The position numbers and the translations under genes are program-made. A DNA stretch of 64,000 nt from Papaver somniferum. Taxonomy: Eukaryota > Streptophyta > Magnoliopsida > Ranunculales > Papaveraceae. The DNA lies in assembly GCF_003573695.1 (NCBI RefSeq), contig NC_039359.1, forward strand, positions 88,392,566 through 88,456,565. Reading direction: 5' to 3'. This document shows positions 35,895 through 47,337 of the stretch, piece after piece; positions within the stretch are counted from its first letter, which is position 1, and each line of letters starts with the position of its first letter. Below the pieces are notes generated by a model. That model saw nothing but the letters and a program-made list of their open reading frames with translations. It did no database searches and had not been told where the DNA came from.

Positions 35895-37052
35895 ATTCAT
35901 CGTTCTTACGAAGTCCCCGACTTAGAGTAGTCCACTCATCGCCAGGTTTCGATCTCGGATCCATGTTATGTCTCGAAGTTGCCAAAACCGGTCAGGTTTA
36001 AGGGTTGGAGGAATATTATGAAAGCATCTTACCTATGAATCAACATATTCATCGTTCTTATGAAGTCTCCGAGTTAGAGTAGTCCACTCACCGCCAGGTT
36101 TCGATCTCGGAGCCATGTTATGTCTCAAAGTTGCCAAAACCGGTCAGGTTTAAGGGTTGGAGGAATATTATGAAAGCATCTTACCTATGAATCGACAGAT
36201 TCATCGTTCTTATGAAGTATCTGACTTAGAGTAGTCCACTCACCGCCAGGTTTCGATCTCGGAGCCATGTTATGTTTCGAAGTTGCCAAAACCGGTCAGG
36301 TTTAAGGGTTGGAGGAATATTATGAAAGCATCTTACCTATGAATCGACAGATTCATCGTTCTTATGAAGTCTCTGACTTAGAGTAGTCCACTCACCACCA
36401 GGTTTCGATCTCGGAGCCATGTTATGTCTCGAAGTTGCCAAAACCGGTAAGGTTTAAGGGTTGGAGGAATATTATGAAAGAATCTTACCTATGAATCGAC
36501 AGATTCATCGTTCTTATGAAGTCTCTGACTTAGAGTAGTCCACTCACCGCCAGGTTTCGATCTCGGAGCCATGTTATGTCTCGAAGTTTCCAAAACCGGT
36601 CAGGTTTAAGGGTTGGAGGAATATTATGAAAGCATCTTACCTATGAATCGAAAAATTCATCGTTCTTATGAAGTCTCTAACTTAGAGTAGTCCACTCACC
36701 GCCATGTTTCGATCTCGGAGCCATGTTATGTCTCGATGTTTCCAAAACCGGTCAGGTTTAAGGGTTGGAGGAATATTATGAAAGCATCTTACTTATGAAT
36801 CGACAGATTCATCGTTCTTATGAAGTCTCTAACTTAGAGTAGTCCACTCACCGCCAGATTTCGAGCTCGGAGCCATGTTATATCTCGAAGTTGCCAAAAC
36901 CGGACAGGTTTATGGGTTGGAGGAATATTCTAATGGCACCGATATTATTTATAGATAGACGGATTCATCGTTTTTACGAAGTCTCTGACTTAGAATAGTC
37001 CACTTACCAGTTACCGCCAGGTTTCGAGCTCGGAGCCAGGTTATATCTATGT
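35895..37052 (+). repeat. 152-bp satellite, about 7.5 tandem copies, between the divergent CACTA genes
   Basis: Units start at ATTCATCGTTCTTA, at 35895, 36047, 36199, 36351, 36503, 36655, 36807 and 36963. Spacing is exactly 152 bp except for the last step (156 bp). Conserved blocks include GAGTAGTCCACTCACCGCCA, TTTCGATCTCGGAGCCATG and CCAAAACCGGTCAGGTTTAA. Most unit junctions form a small hairpin, ATGAATC-GACA-GATTCAT. Middle units are nearly identical and the edge units are more diverged, as in arrays growing by unequal exchange. No coding capacity. Confidence 0.93.
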
Positions 37053-37461
37053 TACTTAGAGTGTTACCACCAATTATTTTTTTTGTAATTTTGTCTAATC
37101 CAACGTACCAAAGTTAGGGGAAGCAACTGCTAATAAATCTAACGGTGGGAATCTTGTGTTTGTTTGTCAAAAATTGTGTTTCTTTGCCAATCCGTATGCT
37201 TTTGCTTAGACCAATCAGAATATTCCACTTTTCCCGCCCCAGATCCCGCCCAAATTTGGTCACGTGTCTGCCCAAGAAATTTTCAGACAATATTTAATGT
37301 TTGACCACTGCAACGTGTCCTATCCCATGTTAATTCCCCCCAGTATTTTCACAACGCGACCAAAATCATTATTCTCTTCGCAAAAAAAAGAAAACTCTCT
37401 CACCAAAAAAAAAAAGAAAAAAATCTCTCACCTATCTCCATGTCTGCAACTGTGAAGCTCT

Positions 37462-37560
37462 AACCCTAACAATCTCTTACCCGAAAACCCTAACAATCTC
37501 TCATCAGAAAACCCTAACAATCTCTCATCAGGAAACCCTAACAATCTCTCAATCACTCAA
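37462..37560 (+). repeat. 24-bp repeats with telo-box AACCCTAA in the TnpA leader
   Basis: AACCCTAACAATCTC recurs at 37462, 37486, 37510 and 37534 (period 24 bp), in the region expected to be the 5' leader of the plus-strand CACTA gene. AAACCCTAA is the plant telo-box, common near transcription starts of plant genes and bound by telomere-repeat-binding factors. Here it is part of a short tandem array and not a telomere. Confidence 0.75.
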
Positions 37561-38295
37561 ACTCTTCAGAAAACCATAACTATCTATTAGTCTCAGAGCT
37601 CTTCAACTTTGAAGAAAACCCTAACAAATTTTCAAGAAAAGGATTTCACGAAGGGGTAATCTCTCATACTCTCAAATCTTAAGAAAATAAATCTCTTTGT
37701 TCCAGTTTTCTATTTTAGTAATTTTGAGTTTTGTTTTTCTTCACATAAATGTTCAGATCTTCACATGCAATTTAGGATTTGTTGTTTCCATGATGAAATT
37801 GGTATTGGGTCCTATTTAATTTTGGGAATTTTCGATTTTAGGTCTTTTTATGATGATTTTCATTTCGATGATTGTCTCTGCAGCTCATGTTCTAGTTTTT
37901 TAGGTCTTTGTTCTGTGTTATAACAAAAAATCCCCCCTTTTCTTCCTTCCTATTTCCAATCCCTCTCTCCATCTTTCAATTAGCAAATACAGAGAACCCT
38001 AGATGGCCATGATTCCCATTAGCAACAGGGAATAAAAAATCATGTTAATGGGGAGGTACTCTTCATGGGCTCATGACTACAGCTTTAGTGTAATAATTGT
38101 AGTAGCAAAGATATGTGGAGTATTAGTGCAGAAGTTTAGCCACTGTGATGCATGAAGTATAATTTAGAATTCGTAAGAATTTGTGATTTGATAGGTGTAG
38201 CCTTATTCTCTTTAGGTGTATGATTTGATTATATTTGTGCCAAAGCATGAAGTTTAGCCACTGTGATTATATTTTTGCAAGGCATAACTGCAATA

Positions 38296-40865
38296 ATGAA
38301 GACTAACAAGGAAACAATAAAGAAAAAGCTGGTCAGGGAGTTGGCCATAAAGGTAAAGGCTTCTCATCTCAATTTCAGTGTAAATAAATTTATTCACCAT
38401 ATCATTTTAACTAACCTATATGCATTGTTGTTGCAGATGAAAAACAAACATTCCAAAACTGATAAAGGTTCTCCATATGCATAACCATCCCTTCCACCTG
38501 AAAGTAGGCGATCATCACCAAGGAACAAGAAGTTAGAAACAAGTGTTGCTGTTTCTTCTCTAATTAAATGTGCAACAACTCCAAAGCGTCATCGAGAACC
38601 TGAAAGTGCTAAAATGTCATCACCAACTACAAAGAGACAGGCTACTAGGAAGAAGAATGTGCAATCTGAAAGTGCTCAACATTCACAGACCACAACTAAA
38701 AAGTCCCAATCAAAAAGCTCTGAAGGAGATACTGAAAAATCTAGAGTAGGGCGAAAAAATGTAAAGCGGAAACTTGACACAAGCAGCACGGGCCCATGTC
38801 TGAATGTTCAACTTGGGGATCCACACGACACTCTCGCAGATTTTCAAGATGAAGAAGAAGAGGAAGAGGAGGAGGAAGCTGTGGAAGAGGATAACTCTGA
38901 TCATGTGGAGCCTGATGTGCAAGAAGAGAATGATAATGGTAATGGTGATGAGCCTGAATTAGAAGAAGAAAATGATAATGGTAATGATGATAATGATAAT
39001 GAGGAAGGTGAAGAAGGAAAAGAAGCGAAGAAAAGAAAATATGTTCCACGTGGTCCAACCCAGATGTATGCACTGAAGTTAGATTCTGCTGATCCGAAAA
39101 GAACAATTTCCTTCAACGCTAATGAACAACCGATTGGTGATCCATCTGTGCAACTTGCCAGTGTGCTAGGGGTGCTTGTTCGGAAACTTCCATTAACGTA
39201 CAAGGATTGGAGACTTGTCCCTTATGAAGCCAAAGAAAACATATGGAAGATAGTCTCGGTTCGCAATTGATGACTCTTTAACTCTTTTCATTCGTCAATA
39301 ATTATTTAAGTCATAGTCAACAATTATTTAATTCATAGCGTATTCTAATTCAATTATTTAAATTTATTTGTAGAACCGATTCATTGTTCCTGAGTATTAC
39401 AAAGACTATTATTTCAGCAATATGGGTACTTATCTTAGAGAAGCAAGGTCAAGGAAAGCTGGTTTGGTACTCGACGCTTTGGATCGGCTACAAGGGGAAG
39501 AACAAAAGAAACGGCTGGAGAAGTTAATGCCCAGGACCATGACAGTTAGGGAGTGGGAAGAGTTTGTGAAACATGTAGACTCTATTGAATTCAGAGTAAG
39601 TAATTTCTATTATATAGAATGCCTATATATTTGTATTAAAAACTTTAAAGTCTGTCAAATGATTTTTTTACTTTTCTATTCAGGTCAGAAGAATAAAAAT
39701 GCAAGAAAATCGTTCAAAACACACCACCCCACATACCATAAGTCGAGAAGGTTACGCCCGATTGGAGGTGAAATTGGTATGTTCTACAGTCTTGGTATTC
39801 ACCATGTGAAAGCTATTGCATCGTTAAAAATATAATTGTTTGAAGTTCTCTACGAAGTTTTATCTTAGAAATATTCTGAGATAATACCATGTTGTTATGC
39901 TATTCTTGATGACTCATGTATTGATACATTTATTTGGCAGCAAAAAGAGAAAAACACAACCAAAGAGATTGATAGAGCTATAATCTGGAAAGTTGGTCAT
40001 AAACAACGCAAATTAAAGAAACCACATTCTGGTGTTGTAGAATCTTTGGTAAGAAATCTTCTCATGTTACTTTTTTTTATTTGTGTGTGCTTGAAAAATT
40101 CAAAAATATCTGATGTTTTACACGCTTACACAGGAAAAACTTGAAAAAGATCGAGAAAAGTATCATGCTGATTGTGGATCATCCGTGACAGATGATATTC
40201 TTGTTGAGGACAAGAAAACTAAAGGGAGACTTAAAGGAATTGGTTTTGGAGCGACACGTAAAAAGGTTGTTGCGCAGTCCCACTATAAGATGATGATTAA
40301 AGAGTGTCAAGAATCCTATAAAGCATTGAGTGATCGAGTGGTGCAGCTAGAGGTGAGAATTTAACTTGTCTTTTATTAGGTCTCCTTTTCTTGATAAACT
40401 CAAACTCGATAATGCCCCTCATACTGCTGATTGGTCTTAATATAGGGAACGAAATCAAAATGTGTCTGCAATGGAGTCTTACCCTCTCACATGTTAAGTC
40501 CCAGCAACAATCATGAGGCTAGCACTAGCAGAAATGTTATCTGTAATGAAAGAGACTCAACTGATACCACTCCAAGTCATGTCAGGAAACAAAATGAGGT
40601 TCAAGTGCCAAAGAGATTCCAAGTTTGCAAGTTGTTAAGCTGGTACAAGGAGGACGAGGTGGTTGCAGAGGCTGAAATTGCTGAAACAGATCCAAGTAAG
40701 CAGATACATGGAAAACCAATCGGTCTTGGAGCCTACACTGTATGTGTGAAGGTTTCTTATGTGGATGATGCTCTTGTCTACCAAGCTACTTCAGAAGTCA
40801 GAACTGTTCATGATGTTGTTTCAAATTTTATCACATGGCCCAAAGATAGAATAATCTACCAATAG
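38296..40865 (+). CDS. CACTA TnpA-like protein (Ptta/En/Spm plant transposase family)
   Basis: Likely the DNA-binding partner of the CACTA transposase, which binds subterminal repeats. The largely intact reading starts at 38614, with exons 38614-39258, 39374-39595, 39684-39776, 39941-40048, 40134-40352 and 40446-40865. All junctions are phase 0 and the total is 568 residues. The order is a basic Lys/Ser N-terminus, an acidic Glu/Asp stretch (about residues 75-135), the core domain (PLTYKDWRLVPYEAKENIWKI, then FIVPEYYKDYYFSNMG and YLREARSRKAGL), a coiled region (KECQESYKALSDRVVQLEVR) and a C-terminal domain (IGLGAYTVCVKVSYVDD). Two upstream exons (38296-38352 and from 38437) extend the same frame with MKTNKETIKKKLVRELAIK but meet TAA at 38482-38484. 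So either the N-terminus is lost or translation begins at 38614. The donor at 39259 (GTTCGC) is weak. Confidence 0.85.
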
Positions 40866-41139
40866 ACTTCTTAATCTTCTGTGATCTTTTTGGAGACTTA
40901 ACTTTTGGTAACAAACATATCACTGCCACTTTTTTGTATGTTTTGTGTATATCACATTGGTATGTGAATGCTTTAACTCTGGGTTTGGTTTAATTTGAAT
41001 GAATCTTTCAGTTTAATCCAATTGTTTATTTACATTTCAGTTTAATCTAGTTGTTTCTTTACATTTCACAAATAGTAGTGACAAAAGTGAAATATATATT
41101 CTGAAATATGGGTTTGATCTTATTGACAAGTATTGTAAA

Positions 41140-41870
41140 ATAGTTTATTTACAATCATAACTATGTGTTATCCAAGATAGTCCTACTACATATAGTATAG
41201 TTGTATCAAGGTACTTTTACAATGCTAACAAGTGTACTAACTGTAATATTCACAATACTAATAAGTGTTGTGTTAAAAATTTCTACTACCCATGACAATA
41301 ATTGTAAAAACAAATGTTCTACAATGCTAACAAGTGTACTGACTGTAATATTCACAATACTAGTAAGTGTTGTGTTAACAATTTCTACTCCATACCACAA
41401 TCATTGTAAAATGAAATCTTGCAACATCAGCAGGTGTTGTTCAGAATAGTTATACAACACAAGGAAGTGTAGTGAGAGGAGTATTCACAATACTAATAGA
41501 CATCGTGAAAAGGTTTTCAACTACATAAACTAGATATTGTGAAACATTTACTTTACAACATAAGTTTGTGTTGTCCAAGATAGTTCGACAATTCATACAA
41601 GTGTTGTGCAAATATTATTCATAATACTGGTAATTGTTGTTGCATATGTTTCTACGATATGCTACTTATGTTGTCCACGATTGTTCTACAATACAAGCAA
41701 GAGTTGTGTTAGGTTATCAAAAAAAATCGAAAAAGAATCAGAACATTGACAAACTATTGTCGAACCATGAATCACATCACCCTTTACAACACTTGTCAAC
41801 CATTGTAGAAAAACTTGGACTTTCTACAATACCCCCGTTCCACAATGCATGAAATGGAGTTGTCGTAGGG
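41140..41870. repeat. CACTA right subterminal repeats
   Basis: Many copies of a unit built from ACAATACTARTAAGTGTTGTG and ACTTGTTGTAAA in both orientations. There is a 102-bp tandem duplication (41219 and 41321). They correspond to the repeats inside the left end and are probable binding sites for the TnpA-like protein. Confidence 0.7.
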
Positions 41871-41922
41871 GTACTGCAACGCTTATCTTGTGTCGTCAAT
41901 GATGATTTTTCCCGTAGTGCGC

Positions 41923-42841
41923 CTTAGACGACAATGGTTATCAGTACTGATATTGAAGTACAAATTTAAAAAGAGAGTTAGCAGAACACAACCCGTCATA
42001 AGAATCAAAAAGTATTATTAATTAGTTTACTCACAACTAACTTATAAATATAAAAAGAAGAAAAATATTATCCAACCGAAAAGTACTATATTGGATATCT
42101 AGAAATAGTGATCCCAGTGACAATCAATTAAGAGATTGAAGTCACAGTTTTAAAATTACACCAAATAAAAAGAAGAGAAACATTAGTCTAGTTGTCTAAA
42201 GTATCACTCAAAATAGCCTTGTCCCTTCCAATCAAAATAAAATTTCATCTTAATGATTTTAGCACTAACCAAAAACCAGGTAAACTCCCGTAACTCATTC
42301 CCTTTGTTCATATCTACATAAAAAGCATACACACGTATGGGAAATTCAAAGAGCTAATAAGAAGTCTTTAATAGCTCACTTATAAATAATGAATTAAATT
42401 CAATGTGAAGTGTCTAATTAGGCAACAAACAACACAATCAACAATAATAGAAATAATTAATAAACAAAATCATAAAATCGAAAGAACAAGATAAAGAAAT
42501 TGCCTTAATAAAGTTGATTTATAAAATAAATCCTCGTTATTTCCATTTTTTTTCTCTCCTCTTTTTGATTTTTTTGATTTTTCAAGCCCTTTATAAACCA
42601 AAAAACCAAAGAGGAAGACGTGTTTTCTTGATAACAGGAAGACGTGTCTCGGGCATAGAAGTTAGCACTAAATTGTTATTTTTTTGTGGCCCTTTACAAA
42701 ATATTTTTTGCCCCTTTAAAAAATTTGTTTTACGGGAGACGTTTTATTTATTTTTTAATGTGAAGAACATGTATAATGTGGTCCCTTAAAATTTGTGGCC
42801 GAATGCAAGGCATTGTCTGCATGTGTCCAGGGCCGGCCCTG
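41923..42841. other. Right arm of the hAT-like element
   Basis: Non-coding AT-rich DNA between the CACTA right end and the hAT-like right terminus. Near 42665-42810 it has TTTGTGGCCC-type blocks matching the left arm in inverse orientation. No open frame with a domain. Confidence 0.5.
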
Positions 42842-42923
42842 CGTACCAGACGGAATTTACTTTTTCCCTACACCAAGGTTAAACGTAAATACTCCAAAAA
42901 TGAGTAAAAGAATTTAGATAAAA

Positions 42924-42980
42924 CTTGTTTATCAAGTCCATCAATTATAGGCTCCGTATATATATTTCTTGTTTATCAAG
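42924..42980. promoter_or_regulatory. Two CTTGTTTATCAAG palindromes upstream of HSP20-like copy C
   Basis: Exact copies at 42924-42936 and 42968-42980, about 70-125 bp before the copy C ATGs. A TATATATAT stretch lies between them and CTTATATACTT follows at about 42995. Confidence 0.55.
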
Positions 42981-44253
42981 AACCATATTTCATATCTTAT
43001 ATACTTTCGATTCACTCCTCTTTTCCTGTTTTCATATCAAAAACAAAATGGAAGGCGACACACTCCTCTTTTCCTGTTTTCATATCAAAAAAAAAATGGA
43101 AGGCGACAGTGATCTTAAGACGTTTTGTAATCTTGCTGCAAGTTGGAAAGAATGTCGTGATGTTTTAAAATCTTCAACAACAGTTCAAAATGCTAAACCT
43201 GTCGAGAAGAATGTTGGAAAATGATTAATAAAAAATAATTATTTAAAATTTTAATAAAAAATTATAATTTATTGTTTTCTTTTGTGAATGAAACTTATTA
43301 GTCCCACATTATGGAGTTTCCAATTTTTAGTAGTTTTAAGAAACTATATAAACCTTTTAGTCTCACATCGGGGAGTTTTTCTTCTTAAGTTGTATTTGTC
43401 AATTATATAAACAAATTCACTACATTTGTAAAATCTATGGGAAAGTGGTTGCTCTATATTTAGAGGGACCCCTAAGGGAAAAGATATTTTATATTGTTTT
43501 CTCAAGTGTTCGAGATTTTCCTTTATGGTTTTTTCGGAGTTGCCAAGCTCAAGTTGAGCATCTACTGTATATGCTAGTAGTAGGTGTAGTAGGGTGTTTT
43601 ATCCTGGAGATATCCGTCATGTGAAGGCTATAGCATCACTCTTGAGTGTAGCCGGGCGCTAATGTCTTAAGGCAACGTGTTGAACACGTGACTCACTCTG
43701 TTTTTTCAAAGTTTTGCCTTGTTGCTGCGGAGATATGGTGAGCTCGTCCGTTTCATCAAATCAATCACTTTATAAAGGAGCTAAGTACCAATAACTTTCT
43801 CTTATTTGATTTTTCCTTGTTTTGATTATTGCACCCAACAATCTTAAGACATTAGAATTTGTAATAATCATGGATGTTAATTGTGGAGTGAAAAAACGAA
43901 AAACGAATTTTTGGTCAACTTTAGAGTTTCGAGTTTATCTCTTAACCTAAAAGGAATTTCGTTGAACCCTTTGGAAATGATGTAGTAGACATTTTATAGT
44001 TATCCACATAAATTTTCAGAATTTTTGGAGTTGTAAAAGTATTTTTTTGATATTTTACAAAACAAAGAAACGTTTCTGAAAAATTCTGACGAGCAGAAAT
44101 TTGTTGTTAACTAAAGTAGTTTTTATTGGGTAACCATGAGTTTTTTGATATGGTGATTCAAACGAATTTTGTAGATATAGATGTTATCTTCAAAACTCAT
44201 ATTTTATTTTCCGATTTGGAACTAAGGTTTGTGAGATGTGGTGTATTAGATGA

Positions 44254-44529
44254 TTGGGAAATTACCGTGTCCGTGGTCAAAGTATAAAGGAAAATTATGA
44301 CATAAAATTGGAAAGGTACATGGATACTAGGAGCATGTGGATGAACACAAGTCTTCCAAAGCTGACAAAGGCGAGAACATCAAACAACTCTAAGCGTAGT
44401 CTTCAGAAGAAAGGTACGTTTCGTAAAACTGAATCCGGCATTACTTTAATTAAGGGTGATTGTTATGTTTGTAAAATTCCTGCCCACGCGGCAGTAAATT
44501 GTAGACAACATAAAAACCTTAATAACTAG
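44254..44529 (+). pseudogene. Copia gag fragment with zinc knuckle
   Basis: An open frame ending in CYVCKIPAHAAVNC, which fits C-x2-C-x4-H-x4-C of gag nucleocapsid with the usual Gly before His replaced. The preceding residues are Lys/Ser-rich. The larger N-terminal gag is missing. Confidence 0.75.
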
Positions 44530-45119
44530 AAAGTTAATGCTAATTTAATTGAAACAAACTAGAATGAGTTCAGTGGCATGATGTCGGAAGTTATTTTAAT
44601 AACCAATGTGAGAGACCAGTAGGTGGACTCTGGATCCACCAAGAATGTTTGTTGAAATAGAGACTTGTTCACCTCCTATCAGAGGATAAGGGATGTCAAG
44701 AAACTCTTTTTGAGTAACTCATCTGCAATAGAGATTTCATAAAAGGAAAAGGTCGAGCAGAAGCTCATATCTGTAATATTCTCACATTGAATGAAGTTTT
44801 CATGTTCCGAGCATATGCGAGAATCTTGTATCTTGTTCTGTTGTAGATGAAAAAAGATTTAAGATCTTAATTGAATCTGGAAAACTTGTTGTAACTAGAC
44901 AGTGATTTTTTAAGCAAGAGTTATAGGACTTTGGGTCTATATAATCTTAAAGGGAAAACTGATGAAGTGAACATAGTTTATTCTTGTGCTTTCTTTGTGT
45001 GATTGAATGTTTTTCGTGGTAGACTTTGAACCGTAAACTTATAAGTCAATTCTTAAACTGGCCAGCATAGGCTGCGTACCCAAATTTAGCTTGGATTTTT
45101 GATACAAAAGTGAAATATG

Positions 45120-45720
45120 TGAAGAATCAAAATATGAGCACAAATGTTCAGAGTAATTCTATGCCCTTAGAATTAATTCAGTTAGGCCTAGTTGACATGA
45201 GTTCAACTCAAAACCACTGTGGTAAAAGATGGTTTATAACTTCCGTAGATGATTGTACGAGGTAATATCTTGTATACTTTCTTAGGGATGAGGATGATGC
45301 CTTAGAAGCCTTAAGATGTATAAACTTGAAGTTGAAAACCAATTAGAAGCCTTGAACATAACAATCGTATCCTTAAGGAGATGATAATTGCCATGTTGAT
45401 TAGTTCAGGATTACCTGCGGCCTTGTGGGGAGAGGCAGTCCTCTTAACTAGTATATCCTGAATAGAGTACTCTTTTAAGGATCAGATGGAACTCCATATG
45501 ATTTATGGAAAGGTGGATGACCTTCTTATGAATGCGTCAAAGTGTGGGGGTGTTTGACTAAGATTGTAATTCCTCTTCCAAAAAGAACTAGTTTGAAACA
45601 AAAAGTGTTGATTGTGTCTTCATATAGGGTATGTCGTATACTTCTACATATAAATTTTTAGTTGTGTGTTCTGATTTTTCAGACTTTGGTGTGAATATCA
45701 TTACGGAATCTAGGGATGCT
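45120..45720 (+). pseudogene. Copia integrase remnants
   Basis: Frame-shifting segments read LVDMSSTQNHCGKRWFITSV and DDCTR, then later SDGTPYDLWKGG and ECVKVWGC. These match the beginning and end of a copia integrase core. The middle is deleted or scrambled and several stops interrupt it. Confidence 0.65.
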
Positions 45721-46002
45721 GAATTCTTTGAACATGTTTATTCTTAATCATGTACCTCATTAGAGATGTGATGTTGATCCCCTAGATTTTTTTTCAAATA
45801 ATCAGAACTTATCTTAAAGGAAGATGAAGTTGAGGTTGAGCCTAAGAGAAGTAAAACAATTAGACTTGAGACTTCTTATGAAGCCGACTTCATAACATGC
45901 ATAGCTTAGTCTGAGCCCTAGACTTGTAAAGAAGCCTTGACATCTACCGAAATCCCATTCTGGTAAGAAGCTTCATTTAGTGAAATGGACTCAGTCCTTC
46001 GG

Positions 46003-47337
46003 AACCAGACTTGGGAGCTTGCTAGTTTACCTCCAAGGAGTAAGACCATGTGATGTAAATGAGTCTTTAAGAGGAAACGTTAGGTAGATGGAACTGTGGA
46101 AAAATATTAAGCTAAGTTGGTAGCTAAAGACTATAAACTAAAAGAAGGTGTAGATTTCCTTGATTCTTACTCACTTGTGACGAGAATTACTTCTGTTGAG
46201 ATGTTAATTGATATTTCTTCCATAAAAAACTTGGAGATACATCAGATGGATGTAGTGAAAGGTTATGAAGAAAAAGTTTGTAAATTGAACGAATCTTTGT
46301 ATGGTTTTCAAATAAGCACGTAAACAATGAAATGGAAAATTTGATCATGTGATAATGTGCAGTGGATTTAAGTTAATGAATCTTACAGGTGTATTTACAA
46401 GTAACTTGTTAAGGATGCATGTGTGATTGTATGTTTGTATGTTGATGATGTGCTTATACTTGATACAAACATAGATGTGATTAATTCCACTAAAAACATG
46501 CACTGGATGAGAACGTTGACTATAAAGACTTAGGCTCTTTCGATGTAATCTTAGGGATGAGGATTAGAATATAATCAAAAATTTATAGTCTTAGTCGTTC
46601 TCATTATGTTGAATTTGTTCTTATGAGATACAATCAGTCTGATTGTAAGCCTGCGTGTACCCCATACGATTCTTCTTGTAGACTCGAGAAAAATAAGGGT
46701 AATGGAGTATCTTAACTTGAATATTCAAGAGTTATAGGATGTCTGTTGAATTTAATGAACTGTAAGAGTCCAGACATTGCCTATATTGTGAGTAAGTTAA
46801 GTATATATACTTGTAGTCCAGAACAAGAGCATTGGGATGCACTTAGTAGAGTATTATGGTACCTAAAATACTCTATTTCCTTTTGTTTGATTTATGAAAG
46901 GTATCTTGTTGTCCTTGAGGGACTTTTTGATGCAAACTGGATAGTTGACTCAGAGGAGTCTAAGTCTACGAGTGGATATGTTTTCACTCTAGGAAGAGGG
47001 TTTGTTTTTGGAAGATTTTCAGACAAACATATATTGCACAATTCATTATGGAATCTGAGAGTATTGCGTTAGATAAAGCACGAGAGGGGGCCGAGTTCCT
47101 AAGATGCTTTTTAGAAGACATTCCTCTCTGGCATAGGCCTGTGCCATGCTATATTTATACATTGTATTAGCCAAGCTATAATAGCTAAAGCTACAAATAA
47201 CTAATCTCAATCGGCGTTATTTCCATTGATTGGTTAAAGTCCAAGGAGAATATCGCACAACCTTTGACGAAAGGTTTATCCAAAGAGATAGTTAGAAATG
47301 CATCGAGGGGGATGGGGCTTAAGCTCATAAATTAAAC
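46003..47337 (+). pseudogene. Copia reverse transcriptase and RNase H remnants
   Basis: WELASLPP, LVAKDYKLKEGVDFLDSY and EIHQMDV begin the reverse transcriptase. A deletion follows EIHQMDV, joining it directly to EEKVCKLNESLYGF. The catalytic block CLYVDDVLILDTN lies at about 46431-46470. SPDIAYIVSKLS, DANWIVDSEESKSTSGYVF and the tail KENIAQPLTKGLSKEI mark the RNase H region. Stops and frameshifts make it inactive. Confidence 0.85.

Larger units (their letters stand above)
28981..41919. mobile_element. Complete CACTA (En/Spm) DNA transposon, 12.9 kb, TSD CGC
   Basis: The left terminus is CACTATGGGAAAAAT and the right terminus is the complement of CACTACGGGAAAAAT. The 3-bp duplication CGC is at 28978-28980 and 41920-41922. 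Subterminal repeats lie inside both ends. A TnpD/TNP2-type gene is on the minus strand (30.5-34.1 kb) and a TnpA-like gene on the plus strand (38.3-40.9 kb). The two are divergent, around a 152-bp satellite. The ends and one gene are well preserved, but TnpD is broken. Confidence 0.93.
28712..42841. mobile_element. hAT-like TIR element split by a CACTA transposon
   Basis: The left end CAGGCCCGGTCCTG (28712) and the right end GGGCCGGCCCTG (to 42841) are inverted repeats. The flanks CGTACGAG (28704-28711) and CGTACCAG (42842-42849) match at 7 of 8 bases, as expected for a hAT duplication. Both arms carry 'TTTGTGGCCCC/TTTGTGGCCC' blocks. Arms of 269 bp (28712-28980) and about 920 bp (41923-42841) remain once the CACTA and its TSD copy are removed. 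No hAT transposase is seen, so this is a non-autonomous element of about 1.19 kb. Confidence 0.72.

Noticed and set aside
35895..37052. Regularly spaced repeats resembling a CRISPR array
   Set aside because: The whole 152-bp unit is repeated, with no unique spacers, and it lies inside a plant CACTA transposon.
37462..37560. Interstitial telomere
   Set aside because: Each unit has one telomere-like heptamer in a 24-bp unrelated context, so this is a telo-box array and not telomeric repeats.
38710..39203. His/Leu-rich minus-strand frames opposite TnpA
   Set aside because: Shadows of the acidic GAA/GAT-rich exon of the plus-strand gene.
41206..41449. Overlapping open frames with repeated VLTVIFTI-like peptides on both strands
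   Set aside because: They are translations of the 102-bp CACTA subterminal duplication, not proteins.
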